Shown piece by piece: positions 17,210-26,000 of a DNA stretch of 64,000 nt. Where the stretch lies: NCBI RefSeq assembly GCF_004328665.1, contig NZ_CP019771.1, forward strand, positions 496,001 to 560,000. The letters are read 5' to 3'. Source of the stretch: Pseudoalteromonas sp. DL-6. Lineage in GTDB: Bacteria; Pseudomonadota; Gammaproteobacteria; Enterobacterales; Alteromonadaceae. The notes beneath the pieces are model-generated. The model made no database searches. It saw nothing but the letters and a program-made list of their open reading frames with translations, and was not told the origin of the DNA. Each line of letters opens with the position of its first letter. Position 1 is the first letter of the stretch. Position numbers and translations under genes: made by a program.

Positions 17210-17674
17210 TTAACTAGCCTGAACATGTGAGTGCGCTATAAACGTCATCCCTAAATAATTGAATGTATGTTTAAACATATCGATAAATGCATCCGGCGCA
17301 GAAGCAGACCTAGCATTAGACAGCAGTGAAAACTGTTTTTGTCGTAAAGTTCTAAGCTTCGGTTGTAACGCCTCATCATCCATGTAATCAGTAACTCTAT
17401 CCATAAACGCTTTCATTTGTGGCGTGGTGTTATACCAATAAATAAGTGACGCAATTACCCAATGCTCAAAGGTAAGTAACTGTTCAAACAGAGTGTAAAA
17501 ATCATCTTCAGGGTAGTTTTTGTCATAGCGATAAGGCGTGATAACAAAGTCATCTATGCAAAAGCCTTGCCCGCTTTCCTTAGCTATATAATTGTTGACT
17601 TGTGTACTGGTGTTACCTGATTTACGCGCACTTGAAAAAATTACAGCTGTGGTTTTCGTTGATTTACCTTGCAT
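17210..17674 (-). CDS. Flavodoxin-fold NAD(P)H-dependent FMN reductase / quinone reductase
   Basis: A 154-residue protein. It has the N-terminal FMN phosphate loop of this family, VIFSSARKSGNTSTQVNNY, and the aromatic YWYNTTPQMKAFMDRVTD segment that stacks on the flavin, typical of NADPH-dependent FMN reductases. It probably reduces quinones or flavins, or serves as a redox-stress enzyme. I chose the ATG at 17674, with AAAGGAG eight bases upstream; an in-frame GTG at 17683 overlaps that site. It is divergent from soxR across a promoter with a SoxR-type box and 19-base spacer, so superoxide- or redox-cycler-induced expression is likely. Confidence 0.82.
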   Translation of the reverse strand: MQGKSTKTTAVIFSSARKSGNTSTQVNNYIAKESGQGFCIDDFVITPYRYDKNYPEDDFYTLFEQLLTFEHWVIASLIYWYNTTPQMKAFMDRVTDYMDDEALQPKLRTLRQKQFSLLSNARSASAPDAFIDMFKHTFNYLGMTFIAHSHVQAS

Positions 17675-17705
17675 TTGTATCACTCCTTTTTTTATGATGG
17701 AGCAA

Positions 17706-17736
17706 AGTTTAAAACCTCAAGTTAAGTTAAGGTCAA
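17706..17736 (-). promoter_or_regulatory. SoxR-dependent promoter of the flavin reductase gene
   Basis: Minus strand: -35 TTGACC (17731-17736), 19-base spacer, -10 TAAACT (17706-17711). The spacer overlaps a near-palindrome at 17715-17732 (plus strand CCTCAAGTTAAGTTAAGG), which matches the classical SoxR box CCTCAAGTTAACTTGAGG at 16 of 18 positions. Overlong 19-base spacers are the hallmark of promoters untwisted by MerR-family activators. Confidence 0.88.
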
Positions 17737-17775
17737 TAAGCAATAACCATATTTTTGCAAACAGGACGCATACCG

Positions 17776-18237
17776 ATGACCGTACAACAAAAAAAGCTCA
17801 CTGAAGCCAACTTAACCGTGGGCTTTGTCGCTAAGCGCAGTGGCGTTAAGGTATCTACACTGCACTTTTACGAAAATAAAGGACTAATACGCAGTTGGCG
17901 AAACAGTGGCAATCAACGACGCTTTAAACCAGATGTACTAAGGCGAGTAGCAGTTATAAAAGCAGCACAAGCGATGGGGATCACGCTAGAAGAAATTAAA
18001 CAAACTCTGGCAACGTTACCAGAGCAGCGTACACCAACACAAAAAGACTGGTCTGCACTTTCAAAGCAATGGCAAGAGAAACTTGATGAGCGTATTGCTT
18101 ATATGCAACGTTTACGTGAACGGGTTGATGGCTGTATTGGCTGTGGGTGTTTATCAATGAGTAAGTGCCCTATTTATAACAAAGACGACCACTTAGGTGG
18201 AACCCAAAGTGGTGCCATTTTGTTAGAGCGAGATTAA
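17776..18237 (+). CDS. soxR: Redox-sensing MerR-family activator SoxR
   Basis: A 153-residue regulator. The N-terminal MerR helix-turn-helix reads LTVGFVAKRSGVKVSTLHFY, then NSGNQRRF. A dimerisation coiled coil spans about 80-118. The [2Fe-2S] cluster site is C120-I-G-C123-G-C125-L-S-M-S-K-C131, exactly the SoxR spacing. SoxR is activated when redox-cycling compounds oxidise the cluster. I chose the ATG at 17776, with AGGA nine bases upstream; the length then equals that of E. coli SoxR (154). It lies divergent from the flavin reductase, whose promoter carries the SoxR box. No soxS is present, as is usual outside enterics, where SoxR acts directly. Confidence 0.95.
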   Translation: MTVQQKKLTEANLTVGFVAKRSGVKVSTLHFYENKGLIRSWRNSGNQRRFKPDVLRRVAVIKAAQAMGITLEEIKQTLATLPEQRTPTQKDWSALSKQWQEKLDERIAYMQRLRERVDGCIGCGCLSMSKCPIYNKDDHLGGTQSGAILLERD

Positions 18238-18257
18238 GGCTTATAAAACCTTAATCT
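18231..18257. terminator. Hairpin shared by the ends of soxR and the lipase gene
   Basis: AGATTAAGG (18231-18239), loop CTTATAAAA, CCTTAATCT (18249-18257): a perfect 9-base stem that contains both TAA stop codons of the convergent genes. It lacks a long T-run, so it may be a weak terminator or a 3'-end stabiliser. Confidence 0.55.
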
Positions 18258-19417
18258 AGACCATTTAAGCCTTCTCGGGCAGCGCGATATAATGCCCCTA
18301 GAGTTGAGTCAAATACCGATTTAATAAAACTGTAAGTCAGCTCTACGGCTTTACTAATAACTTTGCCAGCAAACACTAACATGTGCCCGAGTAAACCTAA
18401 GGTTTGTGTTGCAAATGAAGCTGACGCTTTGGCTATTTTATCCAGCGTTCGCGCGAGCATATCGTAAAAAGTTAAACCTGTACCTGTAGCAGCTTGTGCT
18501 GCAACTGCACTGTAATAACCCGAATCTTTTAATAAGGTAACTAACGCAGCGCCCAGTTTATCTGCCCAGTGTGAACTAAATGAAGCTTGGTTTCTGTCTT
18601 CAAACTTTAAACGTACCGGTGTGCTTAAGAAGTGGTTTGCTTTTACAGTTAAATTGCCCCAGTCATTACTGTTTGCGGTATTAACATAGCCTGGCGTACC
18701 ACTTAACTTGTGAGCTGCGCCTTTAAGACCCTGACCGTTATCAAGGCGAATTTCTTGGCCATTGTAGGGCGCATGTGAAAATGGCCATAAAGGCACTTTT
18801 GTAACCGGATCAGCGCTGTGTGTACAGCGGTATATTTTATCAATACGTGATGTAGCAGCGCGTGAAAAATTATCAAGCCCCACTCTTGGCGAGCCAAAAG
18901 TATATAATTTAACGGGTAACGAATACTCTGCTTTTATCCAATCGGCTGAAAGCGTAGCCAGTGCCCCGCCTAAACTGTGGCCAACAATATGCACACAGCC
19001 GGTTATTTTGTCTCGAATGTTAGCTGCTACAAATACTTGAAGTGCAGGTTTCATACTATAAAAGGTTTTATTAAACCCAGCATGTACCATACTGCCGTTA
19101 GAGCCACCGCTTAAACCAAAGTGTGCATCTGTTAGACCATCTCTAAGTGAAGCCGTGCCGCGAATAGTGATAACTGAATCACCTTGAAATGAATTTTTAC
19201 CGTGTGCAACAAGGCCAAACCCAGTACTTAAACCAAATAAATGAGAGAAAAACCCGCCTGACACACCTTGTATGGATCTATTATTGATAGAAAAATCAAA
19301 CTGATCTCTTAAGGATGCATGCAATAGCCCATTTAATAGTTTTGTATTTTTTAATTCTATAGCATCATAAGCAAGTGATGCTAATTGGACTGCCTGAGTA
19401 GGTGTTAACGTATTCAT
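18251..19417 (-). CDS. Class 3 (alpha/beta-hydrolase) lipase, candidate T6SS effector
   Basis: A 388-residue protein with a Lipase_3 core. It shows ITIRGTAS (oxyanion strand), nucleophile elbow GHSLGG with Ser148, probable Asp203 in SADPVTKVP and candidate His215 in PFSHAPY. The family hydrolyses acyl-glycerols or phospholipids. There is no signal peptide. The C-terminal 130 residues are hydrophobic/amphipathic and may insert in membranes. It lies at the far end of the T6SS-oriented gene run, immediately after two paralogous exported proteins. That resembles a Tle-type antibacterial lipase with periplasmic immunity partners, an inference from context. An intracellular lipase unrelated to secretion remains possible. 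Confidence 0.85.
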   Translation of the reverse strand: MNTLTPTQAVQLASLAYDAIELKNTKLLNGLLHASLRDQFDFSINNRSIQGVSGGFFSHLFGLSTGFGLVAHGKNSFQGDSVITIRGTASLRDGLTDAHFGLSGGSNGSMVHAGFNKTFYSMKPALQVFVAANIRDKITGCVHIVGHSLGGALATLSADWIKAEYSLPVKLYTFGSPRVGLDNFSRAATSRIDKIYRCTHSADPVTKVPLWPFSHAPYNGQEIRLDNGQGLKGAAHKLSGTPGYVNTANSNDWGNLTVKANHFLSTPVRLKFEDRNQASFSSHWADKLGAALVTLLKDSGYYSAVAAQAATGTGLTFYDMLARTLDKIAKASASFATQTLGLLGHMLVFAGKVISKAVELTYSFIKSVFDSTLGALYRAAREGLNGLD

Positions 19418-19444
19418 TTTAAATCCTTTTATTGGCTTTAAACG

Positions 19445-19957
19445 TTAGAGCTTACAGGTGGTAAAAACTGCAAATGTATGCTGTTTATCATTTTTAGCAG
19501 CTATATCAAATGTTTCTGGCTCATTTGCGATATCACAAACCAAATTACTTAAGTATTCGGTTAGCGTATCTTTATGCTCGTAAGGAAATAGCCTAACTGC
19601 CCAAATAGTAACTTCCTTTGCATTCTCATCTAATGTGTATATGTGTTGTATAACAGATTCGTTGTCGAACATGTTTGATGGCTTTGATGTTTTGATAACT
19701 TTTTTAAGGAAAGAAAAACGACCATCACTACTTGTTGTTACTTCATCAATATATTCATCGCCATAATTTAGTCTACGAAATACCTTTTTACCAGCAACAG
19801 GTTGCTCATCAAAAAGCAAACGCCCTTCAACTGGAGCTGATAACACGAAATCTTCCTTACTAAAAAAACCAAACATATTTGCAAAAACCTGTGTTGTAGT
19901 AAATAAAATTAGAATAGCCACAACTGCAATGAGTAATGGTAACTTAAACCGCTCCAT
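19445..19957 (-). CDS. Exported beta-rich protein, paralogue 1; candidate lipase immunity
   Basis: A 170-residue protein beginning MERFKLPLLIAVVAILILFT, with a signal peptide ending near VFA. The mature part opens MFGFFSKEDFVLSAPVEGRL, then a strand pattern of the carboxypeptidase-regulatory/transthyretin type (PVAGKKVFR, GDEYIDEV, DGRFSF). It ends with a cysteine pair region (LVCDI, TTCKL). It shares its whole layout with the next gene. From memory both resemble the DUF6795 family; this is unchecked. Periplasmic location beside a lipase fits an immunity role. The start is unsettled: GGAG lies 12 bases before this ATG and nine before a TTG at 19960, and an ATG at 19996 overlaps the upstream gene. 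Confidence 0.7.
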   Translation of the reverse strand: MERFKLPLLIAVVAILILFTTTQVFANMFGFFSKEDFVLSAPVEGRLLFDEQPVAGKKVFRRLNYGDEYIDEVTTSSDGRFSFLKKVIKTSKPSNMFDNESVIQHIYTLDENAKEVTIWAVRLFPYEHKDTLTEYLSNLVCDIANEPETFDIAAKNDKQHTFAVFTTCKL

Positions 19958-19979
19958 CAAAAATATAATCTCCAATAAA

Positions 19980-20519
19980 TCAGATGCATGCACCATATAT
20001 CGTAAAGAAGTGCTCTGGCGCTTCTTCTATAGGTATGTCGTATGTTTGTGGGTCTTTGGCAATATTACACTCTAAGTCAGCGAGTAAGTTTTTTAGGGTA
20101 TCACTCCCCTCATGCATAGACACAGCTGTATACCAAAGAACAACGCCCTCAGGTGTACCATTTTCTAAATAAACATGCTGAACCAGTGATTCATTATCAA
20201 ACATGTTTGCAGGCTTACTCGTTTTTATAGATTTTTCTGTGAAGGTAAAAAAACCATTATGATCGGTTATTGCTTCATCTTTATATTCATCACCATAAGT
20301 AAGAGCACGTACAACCTTAGTATTTACAACAGGCTGCCCTTTATCTAATAATTGCCCCTTCATCGGAGCCGATAAAACAAAATCCTGCTTATTAAAAAAA
20401 CCAAATATATCTGCATAAGCCTGTGTTGTAGTAAAAATAATAGCAATAGATATAATTACCAAAATGTGAGCTTTAAAACGTGATAACAGAATATACAAGC
20501 TCCCAACTATTAAACTCAA
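19980..20519 (-). CDS. Exported beta-rich protein, paralogue 2; candidate lipase immunity
   Basis: Up to 179 residues, clearly paralogous to its downstream neighbour. Shared elements include TTTQAYADIFGFFNKQDFVL, PVVNTKVVR, YGDEYKDEA, KTSKPANMFDNESLVQHVY, and a closing cysteine pair (LECNI, GACI). The N-terminus is a signal peptide. No ATG exists near the expected start. The frame opens at a TTG (20519), while homology places the start near the RFK motif, so a TTG or CTG after GGGAG is likely. Tandem duplicated immunity genes are common next to T6SS lipase effectors; the role here is inferred. Confidence 0.65.
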   Translation of the reverse strand: MSLIVGSLYILLSRFKAHILVIISIAIIFTTTQAYADIFGFFNKQDFVLSAPMKGQLLDKGQPVVNTKVVRALTYGDEYKDEAITDHNGFFTFTEKSIKTSKPANMFDNESLVQHVYLENGTPEGVVLWYTAVSMHEGSDTLKNLLADLECNIAKDPQTYDIPIEEAPEHFFTIYGACI

Positions 20520-20668
20520 AATACACGTGTCGTATTGCTATTTAATGACGTTTTAAACTCTTAACTATCAGCGTTAATGAAATTGCCCATTTCAACTAAA
20601 ATTTATTCTAATTGGGTACAAAGCGCACTGCAAGCATTTAGAGCAAAAAACAAGCAATAAATCATTCC

Positions 20669-21454
20669 CTAAAAAAACAATTCATAAACCAGCTTACATA
20701 TAATGCTAAACCCAAGTCCCATCATTAATATATAGCCATATAAAATAGCAATAGCGCCACCCGATGCATCCCCTATTTTGTCTATTTCAATACATGTAGA
20801 GCACACTATAAAAAAAATAAAAAAGTTAGCAATTAAGCCTAATATATAAGCTTCTCCAAATAGTGGTGAAATACCGACTAATATAGCGCTTAGCATAATA
20901 AGTATGCCTGAAAGCGCCTCCTTCAAAGAAAACTTGTACTCAATAATCTTGAGTACTAAGGTCACTACCATTAATGCTAAAAAATAAACCGTAGGTTTAA
21001 ACTGGCTATAAAAATAATCCACACTAAACATTTGGCTAATCGTCAATGAGGGCTCTTTAGCTGGGCTTAAATCTTCTGTTATCGCGCTTGAAGCGTCATC
21101 GGTAAAAAAATACGCAGCCGCAACAATAATTAACTTTATCATTCCAAAAAAGATAAAACTGGCGACCATAAACCCTATTGAATCGTCTCTGGTCAATTGC
21201 TTGTTTGCCTTACTTTCTACAATTTTAGCTAGCAATACACCCAACAAGCACACACTACCTAAATAAAGCAGCGCGACCCAAAACTGATCAAGATAAAAAA
21301 CCGATAAGCCAGGGGCAATAAATAAAAACATTGAATCTTCATTATCTAACGAACTTTTGGGCTCAACGCTGTATTTTGACTGTTTAAAAAGTGCTAAATA
21401 AACAAATAATGGCTGTAAAAACAGCATTAAAATGCAGGTGTTTATAAGAGTCAT
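20669..21454 (-). CDS. Polytopic membrane protein, unrecognised
   Basis: 261 residues with about seven predicted membrane helices (for example LINTCILMLFLQPLFVYLAL and FWVALLYLGSVCLLGVLLA) separated by short polar loops, and an acidic loop DDASSAITEDLSPAKE near the middle. I recognise no family. AAGGATGATAA precedes the ATG, so translation is likely. It sits between the lipase group and the Rhs group on the same strand and may be an immunity or accessory protein that accumulated at the end of the T6SS locus; that is inference. Confidence 0.6.
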   Translation of the reverse strand: MTLINTCILMLFLQPLFVYLALFKQSKYSVEPKSSLDNEDSMFLFIAPGLSVFYLDQFWVALLYLGSVCLLGVLLAKIVESKANKQLTRDDSIGFMVASFIFFGMIKLIIVAAAYFFTDDASSAITEDLSPAKEPSLTISQMFSVDYFYSQFKPTVYFLALMVVTLVLKIIEYKFSLKEALSGILIMLSAILVGISPLFGEAYILGLIANFFIFFIVCSTCIEIDKIGDASGGAIAILYGYILMMGLGFSIICKLVYELFF

Positions 21455-21514
21455 TTATCATCCTTGATTACAGCCAACACACTGCGCCTAGAGTATTGGC
21501 AATTTCGAAACTAA

Positions 21515-21781
21515 TTAAAGGTTTATTTTTTGAAGGTAGGTTTTAAGCTTTAATAAGCCCGACTCAAGCTCAAACTTTTGTATTTTAGGGTTTTTAAACT
21601 TAAACCCGTTTGAAATATGAGTATTGATCATCGTCGCCATGCCTTCAAAACCCGCAGGGGCAGTTGCAACTAAATCGCTCAATAGTGGTTGAATAAGCTC
21701 TTGATGCTCTTCAATTTTGGTTGGATCCTCGTAAATATCGTATACAAGGTTGGTTAGTGTTTGTTGGTGTTGTTGTTCCAT
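21515..21781 (-). CDS. Small helical cytoplasmic protein, unrecognised
   Basis: 88 residues, no signal peptide or membrane segment, acidic N-terminal half (DIYEDPTKIEEHQELI) and basic C-terminus (KLKTYLQKINL). It is mostly helical by inspection. The Shine-Dalgarno site is weak. It sits in the run of unknown genes downstream of the Rhs locus; orphan immunity is one possibility. Confidence 0.5.
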   Translation of the reverse strand: MEQQHQQTLTNLVYDIYEDPTKIEEHQELIQPLLSDLVATAPAGFEGMATMINTHISNGFKFKNPKIQKFELESGLLKLKTYLQKINL

Positions 21782-21857
21782 AATAATTCTATAGCGCCTT
21801 AACTTTGGCGTTTATAGCTCCTTTTTATTTCAATTAAGTAAGCAAAGCTATACTGCC

Positions 21858-22337
21858 TTACTTTTTCTTCCTTTTATTTCCTTTAGCCATCTCTTTTTCA
21901 ACAGCGGCCCGAGCGTCTTTTATATCCTTAAAAAAGTTATATTGATATTTAATTAAGCCTTGGTATTTATTTCCTTTAATTAGATAAAAAGACAGCAGCA
22001 TAAAGGCTATATTAGTAACCGTAGCTATATGATAACCACTTCCCTCTAAAATTATAAATGATGGTAAGCAAATCAAAGCTAAAAATAGAGCATAGTATTT
22101 CAATATCTTTGCACATAGAAAAGAGCCTTGACTAACTTTAAAGTTTAAAAGGCAAAACATAATTCCAACGGAAAACAAAATGCCCAACAGCCACTCAGGA
22201 CTTGTATTAAAGTACTGTGTTAACAATGTCATTCCGGAATAAACCGTTCCCAAAAGTAAGATAATTGTTACTAATAAAAACCTACGTAAAAGCTTCCATG
22301 GGGGAAATAATAAAAACACCTCTTTGTTATTAGACAT
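21858..22337 (-). CDS. Small membrane protein with basic tail, unrecognised
   Basis: 159 residues with four likely membrane helices (from FLLVTIILLLGTVYSGMTLL onward) and a strongly basic C-terminus ending KGNKRKKK, which should remain cytoplasmic. No family is recognised. It starts 31 bases after the preceding 191-residue gene and may be cotranscribed with it. A membrane immunity protein is a reasonable guess from position only. Confidence 0.5.
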   Translation of the reverse strand: MSNNKEVFLLFPPWKLLRRFLLVTIILLLGTVYSGMTLLTQYFNTSPEWLLGILFSVGIMFCLLNFKVSQGSFLCAKILKYYALFLALICLPSFIILEGSGYHIATVTNIAFMLLSFYLIKGNKYQGLIKYQYNFFKDIKDARAAVEKEMAKGNKRKKK

Positions 22338-22367
22338 TACTAACTTAACTCTCAGCTTATACGTTTT

Positions 22368-22943
22368 TTATAACTCAATAATCTCAGTACCATCGAAAAA
22401 CCCTTCAGGGGCTTCTTCCAATTTTAATACCGGCATGACAGTTTTATATTTAAAGTTTCCACGAAATGCCAATAACATGTTTGATTTAGCAGATTCAAAA
22501 AGAATTGCTATCTCGTCGGAGTCTATAAAATTTTTTATATTTTCTGGCTGTTTTCGCGTGAACACTTTTATAGAGAGTATTTTCTCGTTAATTATACCTT
22601 GAAAACGCTCTTTATCAGAGTACTTAGGGTCATCGTATTGCATTTCGTCACCTGTACTTTGACCATGAACGTGTTCTTTGACACCGTCTTTCACATCGAA
22701 CCAAGTAACAATAGAGTTTTTAACATCATTAGCTCGGAAAGCAACAATATCACCGCATTCCAAGTGAATGTAAATTAAGCTTCCCAAATAGGTAAAGACC
22801 TCATTATCTGCAAGATCTACTCTTGCTCTGTATTTTCTCAACCCAAATTCTGACTGAGGTCGTGAAATATTAGTTATTTTATTCTCTTTTAATGCATTAA
22901 CAATACCCTTATCAAGGGTTAATCCTTTAAACAAGCTATCCAC
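22368..22943 (-). CDS. Cytoplasmic protein, candidate immunity to the Rhs tip toxin
   Basis: 191 residues, no signal peptide or membrane helix, mixed alpha/beta (VFTYLGSLIYIHLECGDIVA, LAFRGNFKYKTVMPVLKLEE). It begins at GTG with AAGGAG eight bases upstream, and is the first gene after the Rhs effector (77-base gap), the standard place for the cognate immunity gene. A cytoplasmic location would suit an effector tip acting on cytoplasmic targets. No family is recognised; the role comes from position alone. Confidence 0.62.
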   Translation of the reverse strand: MDSLFKGLTLDKGIVNALKENKITNISRPQSEFGLRKYRARVDLADNEVFTYLGSLIYIHLECGDIVAFRANDVKNSIVTWFDVKDGVKEHVHGQSTGDEMQYDDPKYSDKERFQGIINEKILSIKVFTRKQPENIKNFIDSDEIAILFESAKSNMLLAFRGNFKYKTVMPVLKLEEAPEGFFDGTEIIEL

Positions 22944-23020
22944 TTTTTAAACTCCTTTTTGAGTTACTGGTTTCAAAAAATGTCGAGAAACAGGTTATAT
23001 TTTGACAAAAATTATGCTTA

Positions 23021-26000
23021 TTAAAATCCAAGAACACTATTTATCAATTTATATTCTCTCACTATTGAGTCTAGTGAAAAATCACTATCAGAAGAACCTA
23101 GAGCAACTTCCTGGGGATCTGCTATTTGCGGTAAACCGTCAGCACCATACATAAACTGCAAGTCTTTTATGTGAAGCTCTTTTTCTTCAAAGATATTATA
23201 TATGCGCTCCAGTTCGTCTAATGAATCTTGAGATAACACAGCCTTAAGGCTCTCAGTCGTTAGCCCTTGAGAATTAGTCCCCTTCATAATGTTTTTTTCA
23301 ATATCTCGGCCATTGAATAACATTCGCTCTTGAATTCCACCCTGTACAATCTTCCCATCGCTAGAGATAGTTGTGCCAAATTCTGGAATAGTAATAACTG
23401 GCAGGCCAAGTGCCTTTATAGTCTCCAAATCTTTAGCTTCTTGTTTGATATCCTCAATTGTGGCTGGGTTCATACTTGTCGAATTACGTTTTGGAATGAG
23501 TAGAACTTCTTCATCATCTATAGCTAATGCCTCTTTATAGCCCCCCTCGCCTAACTTATTATCTAAAACACTAGGAGGTACCCATCTAATTGGTGTAGGA
23601 GGTATTGTTAATGACCTTAAATGTGCTTTAATAACTTTCGGCGTTAAGTTGCCATCGTAAGCAGATTGCAATAATTTATCAGATAGTTCATTACTAATAG
23701 TTCCTGAAGCAACACTTACAGCAAGTGCATCTTTTAAGCTCTTTTCACCCTCTTTACACATCAACCCAAATGGGTCCACCCAATTTACCGGATTTGGTGC
23801 ATATTGATAATGGTTTATGCCACCCACTAATCCAATCGGGTCTTGGTTTATAAAGCGTTGCTGTTTGGGGCTGTAGTAGCGGTAGCGGTTATAATGTAGG
23901 CCACTCTCTTCATCTAAATACTGACCTTGAAAACGGATTGGCTGAGTGAAGCTGTTTTCTTTATTAAACTCAGACTCTGTTTTGGGTTCTTCATAACCAT
24001 ACACATCGGCTTGGTTTTCCCACACGACTTCTGCTTTGTTATTTGTCACAAAGCGTGGGGTATTCAGTTGGTCTAGGTGGTAGTAGTACACCTCACCTTG
24101 TTTAATAAGCGCGACTGGGTGAAATTGATTTGGCAAGTTAATGTACCAAGTGTATTCACCGTGTTGGTATTCGCCGATTAACTGGTCGTTATCCCAAATG
24201 TAGTCAATTTTGCCCTGCTCGGTGTGCTTAGCGATACGACGCCCCAGTGGGTCGTAATCGTATTGAGTAAGCGTGCCGTTGTTGTTAAAGCAACTTAGCT
24301 GATTAAATGCATTGTACTCGCGGCGGGTTTTTATACCTTTGCCGGTTTCGCGTATTTGGTTACCAAATTCATCATAATGAAAGTCGCTGTCGCCAAAGTG
24401 AGTTAACCGGTCAGCGTCTGTAGAGCCTTTAATAACCCCATCGTCTTTGCTTAGGTCACTGGAAAGTGTTGCTGACTTTGAGTCACTATACTCACTGTGA
24501 AGCACGTTATTTGTGTTAGCTGACTGGTTACTTTCAACCTTATTGCTGGCGTCGCTATCATCATTGTGCTGAGGAGTTTGCTGCTCGGCTAATTGGTTAT
24601 TTTGAATTCTTGATTGGCTAACTGGGTTACCAAAACTGTCCCACTGGTATTGAGTGATTGTATCAACTTCAGAACTCGCTAGATTTTGCTGAATTAACTG
24701 GCCAAGGCTGTTGTACTCAAAATTAATATTGTGGCTATTAACGCCTTGCTCTTTACGCGTAATAAGTTGGTTTACGCTGTCGTAATTGTATGCACAGGTA
24801 TCAAATAGTGCTTGCGCAGGATGGGTTAACTGCTGCTGTGTTAAGCGGTTAAATACGTCAAATTGTTGGATAAGGGTTACGTCATTACCAAACTTTTGCG
24901 TTTGGATATTGCCTTGGCTATCGTAGCTAAGCGCTGCAAGTTCAACAGCATTGCTATTGGCTTGCTGTAAGTGAATAGCACTTAGCTGACCAAATTTATT
25001 GTAGCTATATTTAAGCGTACTTAAATCTGGCAAGGTCAATGATTGCCTTCTGCCATAGTCGTCGTAACTGTATTTTAAGGTATGTGCTTGTTGCTGATTA
25101 TGTACTTGCTCAGCACGCAGTAACCGCCCGCCTTTATCAAACTGCTGCTTTAAGGTTGATTGTGCATTATGCGCACGGGTAATTTTACCTTGCAGGTTAT
25201 AGCTGTAGTAATTGGCGTTATTAACGATGTGAGTATCGGTTGCCAAACTTGCATGCTGCGCAGTTACGCGGCCTAATTTATCTCGCTCTATTTTTACATG
25301 GCGTTTATCGCTCTGTGTAACAGAGGTTAAGCGGTTGCAAGCATCGTATTTATATTGCTGTAGCGTACCGTCAAACCCAGTAACTTGCGTTGGGTTTTCG
25401 TTAGCGTCATAACTTATGCGGTATACATGGCCGTCGCTACGTTCGATAGCGGTTAGGTTGCGCTCTTTATCGTAAGTTAAATGCAGAGCACTGCCATCGG
25501 GCTGAATAACACAATGTGGCTGGCTTAGCCCTTCAAAGTGCTGCTCGGTGGTATCACCCTTACTGTTTTGCGAGCTAATTAACCGCCCTGCATCATCGTA
25601 ACTAAAGTGTTGATGCTGTTTGTTTTCAGGGTCTTTTTCGTCAAAGGCAATAGTTTGCGCAAGCTGGCCATGCTCATTGTATTTATATTGAGTCAGCAAA
25701 CCAGCGTTATTAATGGTGGCATTTACACGGCCTAAACTGTCGTAACTATAACGAATAAGCTCATCATTATGGTGCTTGGCTAAAAGCTCGCCTTGCTCGT
25801 TCCATACAAACTTAGTGACTTGACCATCTTTATTTATGTGTTGGGTTAGCTGGCCAAATTTGTCATAGCTGTAAAGTACGGTGCGACCGTCGCCAAAGGT
25901 TTCACTTTGCAGTAAACCCGCTACGCTGTATTTACGTGTTATTGTTTGACCATCAGGCAAGGTTGTTAATACACGCTGACCCAATTGGTTGTAAGCAAAT

